Assembly: GCF_014207375.1 (NCBI RefSeq) | Contig: NZ_JACHEE010000001.1 | Span: forward strand, 1-64,000 | DNA: 64,000 bases | Source of the DNA: Arthrobacter sp. AZCC_0090 | GTDB taxonomy: Bacteria; Actinomycetota; Actinomycetes; Actinomycetales; Micrococcaceae | Direction: 5' to 3' | In this document: positions 24,693 to 33,954 of the stretch, piece after piece | Numbering within the stretch: position 1 is the stretch's first letter | Layout: each line of letters begins with the position of its first letter | The notes under the pieces: generated by a model | What the model was told of the DNA's origin: nothing | Database searches by the model: none | The model's input: only the letters and a program-made list of their open reading frames with translations | Program-made: the position numbers and the translations under genes

Positions 24693-25674
24693 TATTGACG
24701 TTGTCGCGAAGGCGGCCGGTGTCCACCGCTCTACGGTTTCCCGGGCATTCTCCCGGCCGGAAGCGGTAAAAAGCGAAACCCGGGAGCACATTCTCCGCAT
24801 CGCCGAGGGGCTCGGCTACACGATGAGCCCGCTCGCCCAGGCGTTGCGTCGAAAGACCAGCACCTTCGTCCCTCTGATCGTGCCTGACATCACCAACCCG
24901 TTCTTTGCGGAACTTGCCAAGACCATGACGCAGGCCGCTGATGAGCGCGGCTACCAGCTGCTGCTGTGTGTCACGAACGGAGACCCTGCCAAGACCGAGG
25001 GGTACTTCACCGCGATGCAGGCCATGTACGCGCCCTTCGGAATCGTCGCACCCTCGACGAAAGTCGATACCGACGCCCTCAAGCGCTTCGATTTTGGCCA
25101 CCGGGTGGTGGTGATCGACCGCGTGGACGGCGACTCCTCGGTTCCAACCGTCACCGTTGACAGCCGCCGCGGAATAGTCCTGGCCCTAGAGCACCTGCGT
25201 TCCCTGGGGCACACCTCGATCGGCTACGTTTCCGGTATCTCCGGGACCCACACTGCGCAGGACCGGATGGACGCGTATCTGGAGCTGTCAGCGGAAGGCA
25301 GCAGCACGCCGCTTGTACTCGACAGCGGCTCCGATCCGGACGCAGGGGCACGCGCGGCAAAGCACTTTCTTGAGATGGAGAATCCCCCGACGGCGATTAT
25401 CGCCGCCAATGACATGGTCGCCTTCGCGGTGATCTCGGCCCTTGGCCAAAGCGGTATCCGCGTGCCGGAGGACGTATCGGTCATGGGCTTTGACGGCTTG
25501 GCATTGGGCGCCCGGTTCAACCCGCCTCTGACCACAGTGCGGCAGCCGATTGCTGACATGGGAAACATCGCGATTGAGCTGGCAGAGAAGCAGAACCTGA
25601 ACGGATCGGTAGACCACGTCGTTCTGGAACCTGAACTTCTGGTGCGCGCCTCCACCTCAGGGCCGCGCAAATGA
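24679..25674 (+). CDS. LacI-family transcriptional regulator of the catabolic locus
   Basis: 331 residues from the ATG at 24679 (AAGGAAGAGAAG upstream), overlapping the dehydrogenase end by 14 bp. The helix-turn-helix IDVVAKAAGVHRSTVSRAFS and hinge LAQALRRKTS are followed by a periplasmic-binding-like core ending VSVMGFDGLALGARFNPPLT and TVRQPIADMG. It sits inside the operon that carries its presumed operators, so it is likely an autoregulating repressor released by a pathway sugar or sugar acid. Confidence 0.92.
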   Translation: MADLSIDVVAKAAGVHRSTVSRAFSRPEAVKSETREHILRIAEGLGYTMSPLAQALRRKTSTFVPLIVPDITNPFFAELAKTMTQAADERGYQLLLCVTNGDPAKTEGYFTAMQAMYAPFGIVAPSTKVDTDALKRFDFGHRVVVIDRVDGDSSVPTVTVDSRRGIVLALEHLRSLGHTSIGYVSGISGTHTAQDRMDAYLELSAEGSSTPLVLDSGSDPDAGARAAKHFLEMENPPTAIIAANDMVAFAVISALGQSGIRVPEDVSVMGFDGLALGARFNPPLTTVRQPIADMGNIAIELAEKQNLNGSVDHVVLEPELLVRASTSGPRK

Positions 25675-26240
25675 CCGGAGCCAACGCCAGGACGCTGCGA
25701 CGGCTGCCCGGGCTGCGGCACACCGACCACGTCGGCCTGACGGTTCCGAACCTCGAGGACGCAATCAGGTTCTTCGTCGAGGTACTCGGTGCCGAGGAGT
25801 TGTACCGCTCCGACCGCGGACCCGACCCCGAGTTCATGCCCACGAACTTCGATGTCCCTGCTGATGCCCGGCTCACCCTCGCCATGCTGCGACTGCCTCC
25901 GAACCTGAACATCGAGCTTTTCGAATGGAGCAGCGCAGAACGGCGGGAAACCCCGCCACGGCATTGCGACGCAGGCGGCCACCACCTGTGCTTCGTTGTG
26001 GACGACGTGGACGAAGCGGTCGCCGTGCTGCAGGAAACCCCGGGAGTACGCGTGCTCGGGGAGCGCAAGGAAGTCGCCGGCGACAGTCCTCGCGTGGCGG
26101 GCAACCGCTGGACTTACTTCATCACCCCCTGGGGGCTGCTGATGGAGATCGTCGACCGATCCCGCGTCGCAGCCCCACCACGGCTGGTCGGTCCCGCGGA
26201 CTGGGCAGCAACTCAAGACACTTTCAGGAAGGACGCTTAA
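25671..26240 (+). CDS. VOC-superfamily (glyoxalase/dioxygenase-like) protein
   Basis: 189 residues. The ATG overlaps the LacI stop by 4 bp. Two beta-alpha-beta-beta-beta modules are visible: LRHTDHVGLTVPNLEDAIRF with first metal ligand His, NIELFEW with Glu, and GGHHLCFVVDDVDEAV through GLLMEIVD. Metal-dependent lyase, isomerase or dioxygenase chemistry is possible; the substrate is unknown. Position inside the sugar operon suggests action on a pathway intermediate, perhaps a dicarbonyl. Confidence 0.85.
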   Translation: MTGANARTLRRLPGLRHTDHVGLTVPNLEDAIRFFVEVLGAEELYRSDRGPDPEFMPTNFDVPADARLTLAMLRLPPNLNIELFEWSSAERRETPPRHCDAGGHHLCFVVDDVDEAVAVLQETPGVRVLGERKEVAGDSPRVAGNRWTYFITPWGLLMEIVDRSRVAAPPRLVGPADWAATQDTFRKDA

Positions 26241-27143
26241 ATGCGACTGGCAGGCCACACTCTAGGCACTCCGAACCATACGGTCCCCCAGGCAATCAGG
26301 CTTTTTCGAGCCGCAGGTCTCGATGCCGCAGAAGTCATTTACCAGGATGGCTACACTTCGGGTCTCCCTCAGGGGGACAGGCGCGCCGCCATGGAGGCAT
26401 TGAGGGCGGCGGAAGATGAGGGCCTGCCCATCATTGGACTTACGCCCTACACCACGGCAATCAACGCTCTGGAGGAGAGTGAATGGCGCGGCGGAGTAGA
26501 CGAATTCCGCGGCGCGATTGAGACCGCGCATCTGCTCGGGGCCGACCGGGTGCGCGTGTACGCGGGATCCTGGCATCCGGGGGACGCCGATCACGCCGGG
26601 CGATGGGCGAGACTGCGGGAGGCCCTGCAGACCCTGGCGCCTGAGGCTGGACAGGCCGGGGTGCGTCTGTGCGTGGAGAACCATTTCGGCACCATGACCC
26701 AGACTGCGGCCGAAACCGCGGCGCTCGTTCGGGAGGTTGCGCACCCGGCTGTTCGTGTTCTCTACGACCAGGCCAACCTGACCTTCACCCACGACGAGAC
26801 ATTCGAACAGGCCTTTGATGTTCAAGGCGAGCTGATCGGTCACGTACACGTCAAGGATCTCGTGTTCGCCGATCCCTCGGCGGCCTTCCGCGCAACGGAA
26901 ACGGCCCGCGTCAACGCGTCCGAGCGTTCCGTCCGGTCAAGAGTTATCGGGAGCGGTGTGCTTCCCTGGCCTGAGATTCTCGCTGCGCTGCTGCGCCACG
27001 GCTACGATGATCTGCTGAGCATCGAGTATGAGTACCGCTGGCACCCGCAAGATCTCCCGAGCCCGGAGGACGGGTTTCGGGAATCAGCGGCCGCCCTGCG
27101 CGGAATGCTTTCTGATCTGGCTGAAGTGCAGGAGGCACGATGA
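26241..27143 (+). CDS. Sugar phosphate isomerase/epimerase-like TIM-barrel protein
   Basis: 300 residues, beginning the base after the VOC stop; ribosome site GGAAGGACG is within the previous gene's end. AP-endonuclease-2 fold with metal-site motifs LCVENHFGTM, VLYDQANLTF, GHVHVKDL and LSIEYEYRW. Second isomerase of the locus; it and the one at 19573 may act on different epimers. It is followed by an overlapping Gfo/Idh/MocA gene (ATGA at 27140), a pairing often seen in inositol and rare-sugar pathways. Confidence 0.87.
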   Translation: MRLAGHTLGTPNHTVPQAIRLFRAAGLDAAEVIYQDGYTSGLPQGDRRAAMEALRAAEDEGLPIIGLTPYTTAINALEESEWRGGVDEFRGAIETAHLLGADRVRVYAGSWHPGDADHAGRWARLREALQTLAPEAGQAGVRLCVENHFGTMTQTAAETAALVREVAHPAVRVLYDQANLTFTHDETFEQAFDVQGELIGHVHVKDLVFADPSAAFRATETARVNASERSVRSRVIGSGVLPWPEILAALLRHGYDDLLSIEYEYRWHPQDLPSPEDGFRESAAALRGMLSDLAEVQEAR

Positions 27144-28138
27144 ACGCCCAGCGTCTGCGCGTCGGCGTCATCGGCGCGGGAAATATTGCCTCCATTGCCC
27201 AATTGCCCACACTCGTACAGCGCGACGATGTTGACTTGGCTGCCTTGGTGTCACGGCGGAAGGATCCGGGAAACCTGGTCCGGCGCTGGGGTTTCGGTGC
27301 CGCATACCGGTCAGTGGAGGACATGCTGGCCTCCCAGGACCTGGACGCCGTCTTCGTCCTCACTCCACGGTCCGAGCACGCGCACGCCGTCCAGCTGTGC
27401 CTAGACAATGACGTCGACGTGTTTTGCGAAAAGCCCCTGGCTCCGGCCACCGAGGAGGCAGGACGTTTGGCGGACCTCGCCGACGAGCGCAGCCGCATCC
27501 TGATGGTCGACTTCAACCGCCGCTACGCACCTGTGTACGTGGCAGGGCGCGAGGCATTTGGTGAGAAGGGCGCTACCTTCTGCGTCGCCCAAAAGAACCG
27601 CCCCGGTTCGGAATACCGCGCGACGTTCGAGAACGCCATTCACATGGTTGATCTGCTCCGCTGGTACTGCGGCGGCGAACCCGTGGACGTGGCCGCGCAT
27701 GCAGCCGGCGATGACCCTTGGGAAGAAGACGGCGTCGCAGCCATCATCCGCTTCAGTACCGGCAACACCGGAGTGCTGATGGCAGCTCGAACCGCAGGTG
27801 CCTGGAACGAAAAACTGGACGCCTACGGCGACGGAAAGACCGTGGAGGTACGTGCACCCGAAACAGTATCGACCACTGTCAGCGGCGTCACCACATCACG
27901 CGAGCTCAGCGCCGAGGCCTACGGTTGGGCCACAGCGACCGACACACTCGGATTCTCCGCCGCCGTCCACCATTTCCTGGACCGCGTCGCCGACAGGGCG
28001 CAGCCCCTCACCTCGGGTCGCGAGGCCGTCCACACCCAGCGGCTGCTCGACCGGGTTCTCGCAGCCTCCGGGCTGCCCACAGAAGAACAAGACGGCCGCC
28101 AATGGGCAAGCCACGCCACGAGCGGCCAAGGCCGCTGA
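27140..28138 (+). CDS. Gfo/Idh/MocA-family oxidoreductase
   Basis: 332 residues, ribosome site GCAGGAGGCACG. The Rossmann motif VGVIGAGNIASIAQ lies at 8-21, followed by FCEKPLAPA (the catalytic-region EKP) and YRATFENAIHMVDLLRWYCG. Second dehydrogenase of the locus and last in the unbroken coupled series begun at 23709. Likely oxidises a cyclic or keto sugar with NAD. Confidence 0.9.
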   Translation: MNAQRLRVGVIGAGNIASIAQLPTLVQRDDVDLAALVSRRKDPGNLVRRWGFGAAYRSVEDMLASQDLDAVFVLTPRSEHAHAVQLCLDNDVDVFCEKPLAPATEEAGRLADLADERSRILMVDFNRRYAPVYVAGREAFGEKGATFCVAQKNRPGSEYRATFENAIHMVDLLRWYCGGEPVDVAAHAAGDDPWEEDGVAAIIRFSTGNTGVLMAARTAGAWNEKLDAYGDGKTVEVRAPETVSTTVSGVTTSRELSAEAYGWATATDTLGFSAAVHHFLDRVADRAQPLTSGREAVHTQRLLDRVLAASGLPTEEQDGRQWASHATSGQGR

Positions 28139-28243
28139 GCAGCAAAAGGCAACAGGTTGAGCATCCACGTGGTTGGCTTTGCCGCAAAGTAGTGGCCCAC
28201 GAAGCAGTCAAGACCGAAACCACCGGACACGTCAGAAAACACA

Positions 28244-28255
28244 CCTTACGTAAGG
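28244..28255. promoter_or_regulatory. Perfect palindrome CCTTACGTAAGG covering a ribosome site
   Basis: A 12-bp perfect palindrome whose right half supplies the AAGGAT ribosome site of the small open frame at 28260. It could be an operator, or hide the ribosome site in a stem. Confidence 0.4.
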
Positions 28256-28259
28256 ATCA

Positions 28260-28340
28260 ATGAAGATGAATCGAGTAGCTGTCACACTGACCGCAGGGGA
28301 GAAGCGGGTCAGCCGCGCCATGAACGGCAGGACCAAATGA
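28260..28340 (+). CDS. 26-residue open frame translationally coupled to the next SDR
   Basis: Starts at ATG 28260 (second ATG 28266), reads MKMNRVAVTLTAGEKRVSRA and ends TGA at 28338-28340, overlapping the SDR start as ATGA. It is preceded by AAGGAT inside a perfect palindrome. The SDR has no good ribosome site of its own, so translation of this leader would control it. It could be a leader peptide or the surviving end of a deleted gene. Confidence 0.4.
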   Translation: MKMNRVAVTLTAGEKRVSRAMNGRTK

Positions 28341-29086
28341 GCCTCAAAGACCACGTTGTCCTGGTAACCGGATCAAGCGGCGGGATCGGTGACGCAGTTA
28401 TCGACGCACTCACAGCCGCGGGCGCCCGCATCATAGGCGCCGACCGCGCCCCCAAGGCAGGCCAGGCACTGGCGGACTTCTTCCCGCTCGACGTTACCTC
28501 CGAAGAGCAATGCTCCGGCGTCGTCCGCGACATCACGGCGAAGTACGGGCGCATCGATGTGCTCATTCATGCAGCGGGAGTACTAGGCACCACCCCGGAA
28601 ATAATGGAGACAACGACGGAAGAGTTTGAATCCATCATGCGGATCAACTCCTCCGGAACATTCTCGATGGTACGAGAGACGGCGCAGTCGATGCTTGGGT
28701 CCGGTACTGCAGGCGCGATCGTGATCCTCTCGTCCGTGGCAGCAAAAGAAGCGCGCCGCAACTACCTGCCCTATAACGCCAGCAAGCTTGCCGTGCTTCA
28801 CATCATGTGGTCATTCGCTGAGTTGCTCGGTCCCAACGGCATCTCCGTCAACGCCATCGCACCAGGCCCGGTGAACACTCCCATGTGGGCGCAATTCGCA
28901 AAGGACTCCGGTCCGGACGCCGCCGCCAACCGGGCCAAGCGGGCAGCCCAACTGCCGATGCGCCGATTCGCCGAGCCAAATGAAGTCGCCCGCGCCATCC
29001 TTTTTCTGGCGGATCCGGACAACCGATACATTACTGGCGTAACTCTCGATGTCGCAGGCGGAGCTCACCTTGGCATGGGAACCTGA
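28337..29086 (+). CDS. Short-chain dehydrogenase/reductase
   Basis: 249 residues. TGSSGGIGDAVIDAL cofactor loop at 11-25, catalytic YNASKLA near 152, C-terminal VTLDVAGGAHLG. The start overlaps the stop of a 26-residue frame. It is on the same strand, 198 bp after the Gfo/Idh/MocA gene, and is likely part of the same catabolic locus. The substrate is unknown. Confidence 0.9.
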   Translation: MSLKDHVVLVTGSSGGIGDAVIDALTAAGARIIGADRAPKAGQALADFFPLDVTSEEQCSGVVRDITAKYGRIDVLIHAAGVLGTTPEIMETTTEEFESIMRINSSGTFSMVRETAQSMLGSGTAGAIVILSSVAAKEARRNYLPYNASKLAVLHIMWSFAELLGPNGISVNAIAPGPVNTPMWAQFAKDSGPDAAANRAKRAAQLPMRRFAEPNEVARAILFLADPDNRYITGVTLDVAGGAHLGMGT

Positions 29087-29340
29087 TCCAGGAGCCTGCA
29101 GAACGCGCACAGACAAGACGAATCCAATCGAAAGCTACGGAAGAGCCAAAGTTGGAGAGCGTCGCCGGTGAACCCTGTGCCGCACAAGTCAGACATTCCA
29201 GCAAATGCCGACTGCGGCGTATCGTCCCTTTTCCGGGTCTGCCCTCGTAGCCAGTATGCGTCCCGGATTGCGCCGTTGTGCAGAAAGTTGTGCAGAAATA
29301 GGCCTCGCGTCCTGTTGCCAACGCCTTCGAAGGAGACGTC

Positions 29341-30146
29341 GTGAGTCCTGCAACGCGACCCATGATTCCCGAGCAGAGGCACCGGGAAATCCTCCGCCTC
29401 CTGCGGCGGGAGGGCGTCCTGAGTATCCGCGGTCTCACGGACTACATGAAGGTATCCCACATGACGGTTCGCCGGGACATCACTGCCCTGGAGGACCACG
29501 GCCACGTGACCTCGGTCCACGGTGGTGTGCGGCTCGCGGATTTGAACAGCCAGGAGCCGAAGCTGGAACCGGAATTCCGGGCGCGCCCGGAGCCTCCGCG
29601 CAAACATTTCATTGCCGAACTTGCCGCCCAGTCGGTGGAGGATGGGATGGTGGTGTACCTCGACGCCGGCACCGCTTGCCAGTCGGTGGTGCCGTACCTG
29701 GCCGGCCGCCAGCACCTCACCGTGGTGACCAACGACTTCTATGTGGTGACCAGCCTGTTTGCCTATCCGCACATCGAAACCATCCACACCGGCGGAGCTG
29801 TGGACGCCTCCAGCGCCTCGGTCGCATTGCGGTGGATGCAGTCAAGTCCATCAATATTGACCTGCTCTTTCTCAGTACCGGCGCTTGGAACATGTCCAGG
29901 GGTGTCACTGCGCCGTCCACGGACCAGGTCGAGGTAAAACGGGCAGCCCTTAAAGCGTCGTCATCGTGCTTCCTGCTGGCGGACAGCATCAAGTTCGGCA
30001 CAGTATCCCGTTTCAACGTTGCGCCTTTGGAAAGGCTGGATGCTGTCGTTACTGACGATCAACTACCTCCGGACAAGCGAGACAACATCCGGGAACTTGG
30101 CGTTAGCGTCCGCGTGGCTAGTCTCAGGAAAGCTGCTCTACCTTAG
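29341..30146 (+). pseudogene. DeoR-family regulator with one frameshift
   Basis: A GTG at 29341 follows AAGGAGACGTC. The first frame carries the DeoR helix-turn-helix (RHREILRLLRREGVLSIRGL, VSHMTVRRDI) and effector domain start (VVYLDAGTACQSVVPYLAG) to SSASV near 29825. The rest (VDAVKSINIDLLFLSTGAWN to ELGVSVRVASLRKAALP) is in another frame, so one base is lost at about 29822. Joined length, about 268 residues, is normal. Either the gene is inactivated or the base call is wrong. Its target could be the preceding sugar locus. Confidence 0.8.
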
Positions 30147-30169
30147 CTTGCGGCAACAAGCAAAGGCAG

Positions 30170-30195
30170 GGGCCGGTGCTCCTCCGGCCCATTTT
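30170..30195 (+). terminator. Rho-independent-like terminator after the DeoR gene
   Basis: GGGCCGG-TGCTCCT-CCGGCCC (30170-30190) followed by ATTTTC, 24 bp after the DeoR stop. Confidence 0.7.
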
Positions 30196-30350
30196 CAAAC
30201 GCCGATAGGGGTGATTCCGTCAACTGGTGCAGACGGTTTGGCCTTGGCAGGCCGCACGGTCGGTGGTTTGCAACGCCGGCTTCGGTTGAACTGCCGCTCG
30301 TTCTGGTCGGACCCTTGTTGTCCCCGGCCGGTGGGTCGGGAGGCCATGGG

Positions 30351-31379
30351 TCAGGATGACGGTGTGACGTCGATGAGCACCTTCCCGATAGTGCCCTGCT
30401 CCACGGCGTCGTGTGCCGCGGCGGTATCTTCGAGCGGGAAGCGCGTTAGCGGCAAGCCATGTTCTTCGCCAACGCGCAACGCACCGGCCTTCAGCGCCTC
30501 GGAGACCGCGGCCACGGCGTGCTGTTTCTGCTCGTCCGTGACGGTGTAGGTGAGGATGGACTGGTATCGGACGTTCTTCGTCATGCTTTCACGGATGGGA
30601 ACCGTCACTGATTCCCCGGGATTCGCCGCGTAGATGGCTATGGTTCCGTTTGGCTTGAGCACCTGCACGTCTGAGTCGATGTTGGCTGGAGCGTTTACGT
30701 CAACGATGGTGTCGACTCCGCCGGGGGCTGCCTTGCGGACGGCAGTCACGACGTCGTCGGTGCGGTAGTTGATGGCTGTATGGGCTCCGGCGAGGCGTGC
30801 GAGTTCGGCTTTCCGGTCTCCGCTGACGGTGGTGATGACGGTTGCTCCGGCCCAGTCTGCGAGCTGAATGGCAGCGTGTCCCACTGCGCCGGCGCCGCCG
30901 GTGACCAGTACCGTTCGTCCTGCCAGGGCTCCGGGGGAGAGCCTGGCAGGGCCGTCCTCGTTCGAGGTCAGCGCCCGGTGCGCTGTCAGGGCGGGGATGC
31001 CGATGGACGCGCCTGTGTCGAAGGATTCAGTATCCGGTAGTGCCACTGCTTTGGCCGCCGGTACAACCGCATACTCCTGTGCCGTGCCCTCATTGCCGCC
31101 CCAGGCGACGTTCCAGAGCCAGACGCGGTCTCCGATGCTACGTCCTCTCACTCCGGAGCCCACTTCGTCGATCACGCCGGCGCCGTCCTGGTTAGGAACC
31201 TTCGGTGCTTCCAGCGGGGTGCTTCCTCCGCCGCCTGCCCGGGACTTCCAGTCGGTGGGGTTCACCCCGGAGACTACCACGCGGACCCGGACCTCACCCG
31301 GGCCGGGATCAGCCAGCGGCTTGTCCTGAAGCTTCAGCACCGAGGACGAACCTGTCTCTTCGCACACAATCGCTTTCAC
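30351..31379 (-). CDS. NADPH:quinone oxidoreductase (MDR family, zinc-less)
   Basis: 342 residues from a GTG at 31379 behind GGAGAAGAC. The GroES-like half contains NPTDWKSRAG and NQDGAGVIDEVGSG; the cofactor motif VTGGAGAVGHAAIQLADWAG is near residues 154-173. Zinc ligands are absent. Third member of this family in the window; stand-alone gene. Its general role is reduction of quinones or reactive carbonyls. Confidence 0.9.
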   Translation of the reverse strand: MKAIVCEETGSSSVLKLQDKPLADPGPGEVRVRVVVSGVNPTDWKSRAGGGGSTPLEAPKVPNQDGAGVIDEVGSGVRGRSIGDRVWLWNVAWGGNEGTAQEYAVVPAAKAVALPDTESFDTGASIGIPALTAHRALTSNEDGPARLSPGALAGRTVLVTGGAGAVGHAAIQLADWAGATVITTVSGDRKAELARLAGAHTAINYRTDDVVTAVRKAAPGGVDTIVDVNAPANIDSDVQVLKPNGTIAIYAANPGESVTVPIRESMTKNVRYQSILTYTVTDEQKQHAVAAVSEALKAGALRVGEEHGLPLTRFPLEDTAAAHDAVEQGTIGKVLIDVTPSS

Positions 31380-31932
31380 GTCTTCTCCAATTCCGTCTAA
31401 CCCGTGCCGGCCTTACCGAACCAACCTACCGAAGGACGGCGGCCAACTTCCTGTGTAGATGGGCTGTTCAAGAGCTCGTCGAGATTGCGGTCGTCAATGA
31501 CGTGCCCTCGGAAAGCTGCTCACCAGTGACGTTCCCTGGAAACGGGAGCCCAGACGGGACGTGCCCCTGATCCTCTCGCCGCCTGTCACTCGGTTGAAGA
31601 GGAAATCGGGCGGGAACCTGTTGACCAGTCAGTGCTCACCCTTCAATCCGGACGGCCTGCACGACATCGTCGGCACGCAGTGCATGTACTGTTGCCTGGT
31701 CGACGGGCACGAATCCTCGGGGCAATTCAATCGGTGTGCCCGCTTCGATGTTGGCAGCTTCCTCCGCAGCGTTCGGCTTCTTCATTGCCTTTGGGGAAAG
31801 CAGGACGTCACGTGAGCCGGATAAGCAGCTCCGCCCAAGCCCTCCAACAAACTCCATGACGGTCGATAGGCCAACCGTGGGTCGTGCCGGTGGGTTTCGG
31901 CAGGACGTGGGTACTGCAGTGTCGTGCTGTCA
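31380..31932. other. Intergenic stretch with one unrecognised minus-strand fragment
   Basis: Within it, 31636-31857 (minus) is an open frame of 73 codons whose end LPRGFVPVDQATVHALRADD then VVQAVRIEG has protein-like composition, as if the C-terminus of a lost gene. No start or family recognised. The part nearest 31380 should hold the oxidoreductase promoter. Confidence 0.35.
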
Positions 31933-33471
31933 TTAGGACAAGGCTGTGACGGCTAGTTTCCGCACAATGGCCGTGCCGCCTTCTACGCTCACGTCGGTGC
32001 GCAGGTTCCCGGACAGCGGAAACACGAGATCCGTCAGGACGACCCTGCCGTCTTGGGCGAAGACCTCCACGGAGCACTGGTCGACGATTAGCCTTAGCCT
32101 TAGCACGCCGCCGTCGAGCTTCACGGGTGCCGACTCAGCCGATGCGAACTTGTCGTGGAAGGAGGTGTTTCCGGAGTTGCGGCGATCCAGGGTGAGCCGG
32201 CTCGTGATGGCGTCGAAGCTGAGAACCGTTGCGGCGCTCCCGCTCGATGCGCCGAGAAGCCTGAAGGCAACGGTCCGTGCCGTGCCGGGCAGGATTTCGG
32301 CGTCGATCAGTTGGGCTGATCCGGGCACCGCGTCGGGCAGTCTCACCAGTGAGTTGTGAATTTCCATGTTCTGGATGGTGCGGGTCGGCTCCCCACAGTC
32401 CAACGGCAGCGCCGGGCGCTGGATCAGGCGCACCAAACCCTCCACCGTCGCGAGCTCGACCTCGCGGGCAAGGGACATCGCGGAGCGCCACGGAGACGTG
32501 GGCAAGGAGTTGGCATAGTCCCAGTTGTTCATCCAGCCCATCATGATGCGGCGGTTCTCCGGGGCATTGCTGAAGGAGACGGCGGCGTAGTAGTCGCGTC
32601 CCCAGTCGAGCCAGAGACAGATTCTGAGATCCGTGGTCCCATCGGCATCCGCTGGAACCAGTGAATCAAAGTCGGCGGTGAACTGCACCCCATCGAAGTC
32701 CCCGACGAAGTACTGCCCTCCCGAGCCGCCGGCAACGGCACCCGGGTTGATATTTACCACCATGACCCACTTGACGTTGTCCGGGTCTCCGTCGACCGGG
32801 AGCGGGAACAGGTCGGGGCATTCCCATTCGCCTCCTGTGGCGTTTGCAGGGCCGAAGGTGCTCAGGTATTCCCAGTCTTTGAGGTTGGCCGAGCGGTACA
32901 GCACAACCTGCTGATGCTGTGCCTCCACCGCCACCATAACCCAGCAGGAACCGGCCGGTCCCTCATGGCGGAACACCTTGGGATCCCGAAAATGGGCCGA
33001 GCCGCGACCAAGCACCGGGTTGCCTGCGTATTTGCTCCACGTCATGCCGGCGTCCGTGGAGAACGCGAGAGACTGCGCTTGTGTCCCTTGGTGCGCCGAG
33101 CCTTCCTTGAAGGCGCTCGTGTAGATGGCCACCAAAGCCGGATTTTCCATTGTGCCAAATCCCGATGTATTGCCGTCGTCCACCACGATGCTGCCTGAAA
33201 AGACGTCTTCTTCCTCGTCGCAGGCGATGGCAACCGGGTGTTCGGTCCAGTGCAAAAGGTCGGTTGAGGTGGCATGTCCCCAGGACATGTTGCCCCAGAC
33301 GTTGTCGAAGGGGTTGTTTTGATAGAAGAGGTGGTAGACGCCCTGGTGCCACACGAGTCCGTTGGGATCGTTCAGCCACGTGTTCTTGGCTGTGTAGTGA
33401 AGTATCGGCCGGATGCTGGGGGCGTTATCTTCGGCGGGGCCCCCGGCAAAGTGCGTTGTCGTTTTAGTCAT
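31933..33471 (-). CDS. Glycoside hydrolase family 32 (sucrose/levan/inulin hydrolase)
   Basis: 512 residues. All three acidic GH32 sites are seen: nucleophile Asp35 in WLNDPNG, Asp163 in FRDPKVF, and the acid/base Glu217 in WECPDLF. A C-terminal beta-sandwich follows from about residue 360. No signal peptide, so it acts inside the cell on imported sucrose or fructo-oligosaccharides, releasing fructose. The start overlaps the stop of a truncated fructokinase gene by 8 bp, the normal operon arrangement for fructan use. Confidence 0.93.
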   Translation of the reverse strand: MTKTTTHFAGGPAEDNAPSIRPILHYTAKNTWLNDPNGLVWHQGVYHLFYQNNPFDNVWGNMSWGHATSTDLLHWTEHPVAIACDEEEDVFSGSIVVDDGNTSGFGTMENPALVAIYTSAFKEGSAHQGTQAQSLAFSTDAGMTWSKYAGNPVLGRGSAHFRDPKVFRHEGPAGSCWVMVAVEAQHQQVVLYRSANLKDWEYLSTFGPANATGGEWECPDLFPLPVDGDPDNVKWVMVVNINPGAVAGGSGGQYFVGDFDGVQFTADFDSLVPADADGTTDLRICLWLDWGRDYYAAVSFSNAPENRRIMMGWMNNWDYANSLPTSPWRSAMSLAREVELATVEGLVRLIQRPALPLDCGEPTRTIQNMEIHNSLVRLPDAVPGSAQLIDAEILPGTARTVAFRLLGASSGSAATVLSFDAITSRLTLDRRNSGNTSFHDKFASAESAPVKLDGGVLRLRLIVDQCSVEVFAQDGRVVLTDLVFPLSGNLRTDVSVEGGTAIVRKLAVTALS

Positions 33472-33890
33472 CGGAGTTCTTTCGGGAAGTTTGGGCCAGT
33501 TCCAGCGATCGGATAAGTTCTGCCCGTGTGGGCGGGTTCGCTCCGTGCCGCCCGACGGTTATGGCCGCAGCGAGCGAGGAGGCTGTTCCCAGGCGGCTGA
33601 GTTTGCCGTAGCCGAAATCGTCCTCGGGGTCCTCAATGAGGCCAGCGATGAGCGAGGACATGTAGGAGTCGCCTGCGCCGACGGTGTCTTTGACGAGTAC
33701 TGGCGGTGCCGGCACTTCGATCTCGGCGGCATTCGAACGCAGATAGGATGCATCCACGGGCTGATCCCCGGAGCCGGCCGGTCGAGCGGGCACTCCGCGG
33801 GACCTGGGCGGTGGACTCAAAGAACGAGGGCCTCTCGCACGCCGGTTCTGAGCCCCAGCGTCAACGCTCAGTACACGGCTGCCTTCGGTT
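33464..33890 (-). pseudogene. PfkB-family fructokinase, 5' end lost and frameshifted
   Basis: Good homology covers only the C-terminal third: NAAEIEVPAPPVLVKDTVGA followed by GDSYMSSLIAGLIED. GAGDSYM holds the catalytic Asp of PfkB kinases. The stop at 33464 overlaps the GH32 start. Upstream the open frame turns to low-complexity sequence, while another frame gives LTLGLRTGVREALVL like the family's preceding strand, interrupted by a stop. The N-terminal sugar-binding half is gone, so no active kinase is made. Confidence 0.75.
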
Positions 33891-33954
33891 CCTGACCCTT
33901 TCCCCCGGACCAAATTGAAGGGACCACCCAGCCGCTAATCCGGCAGGGCGGTAC

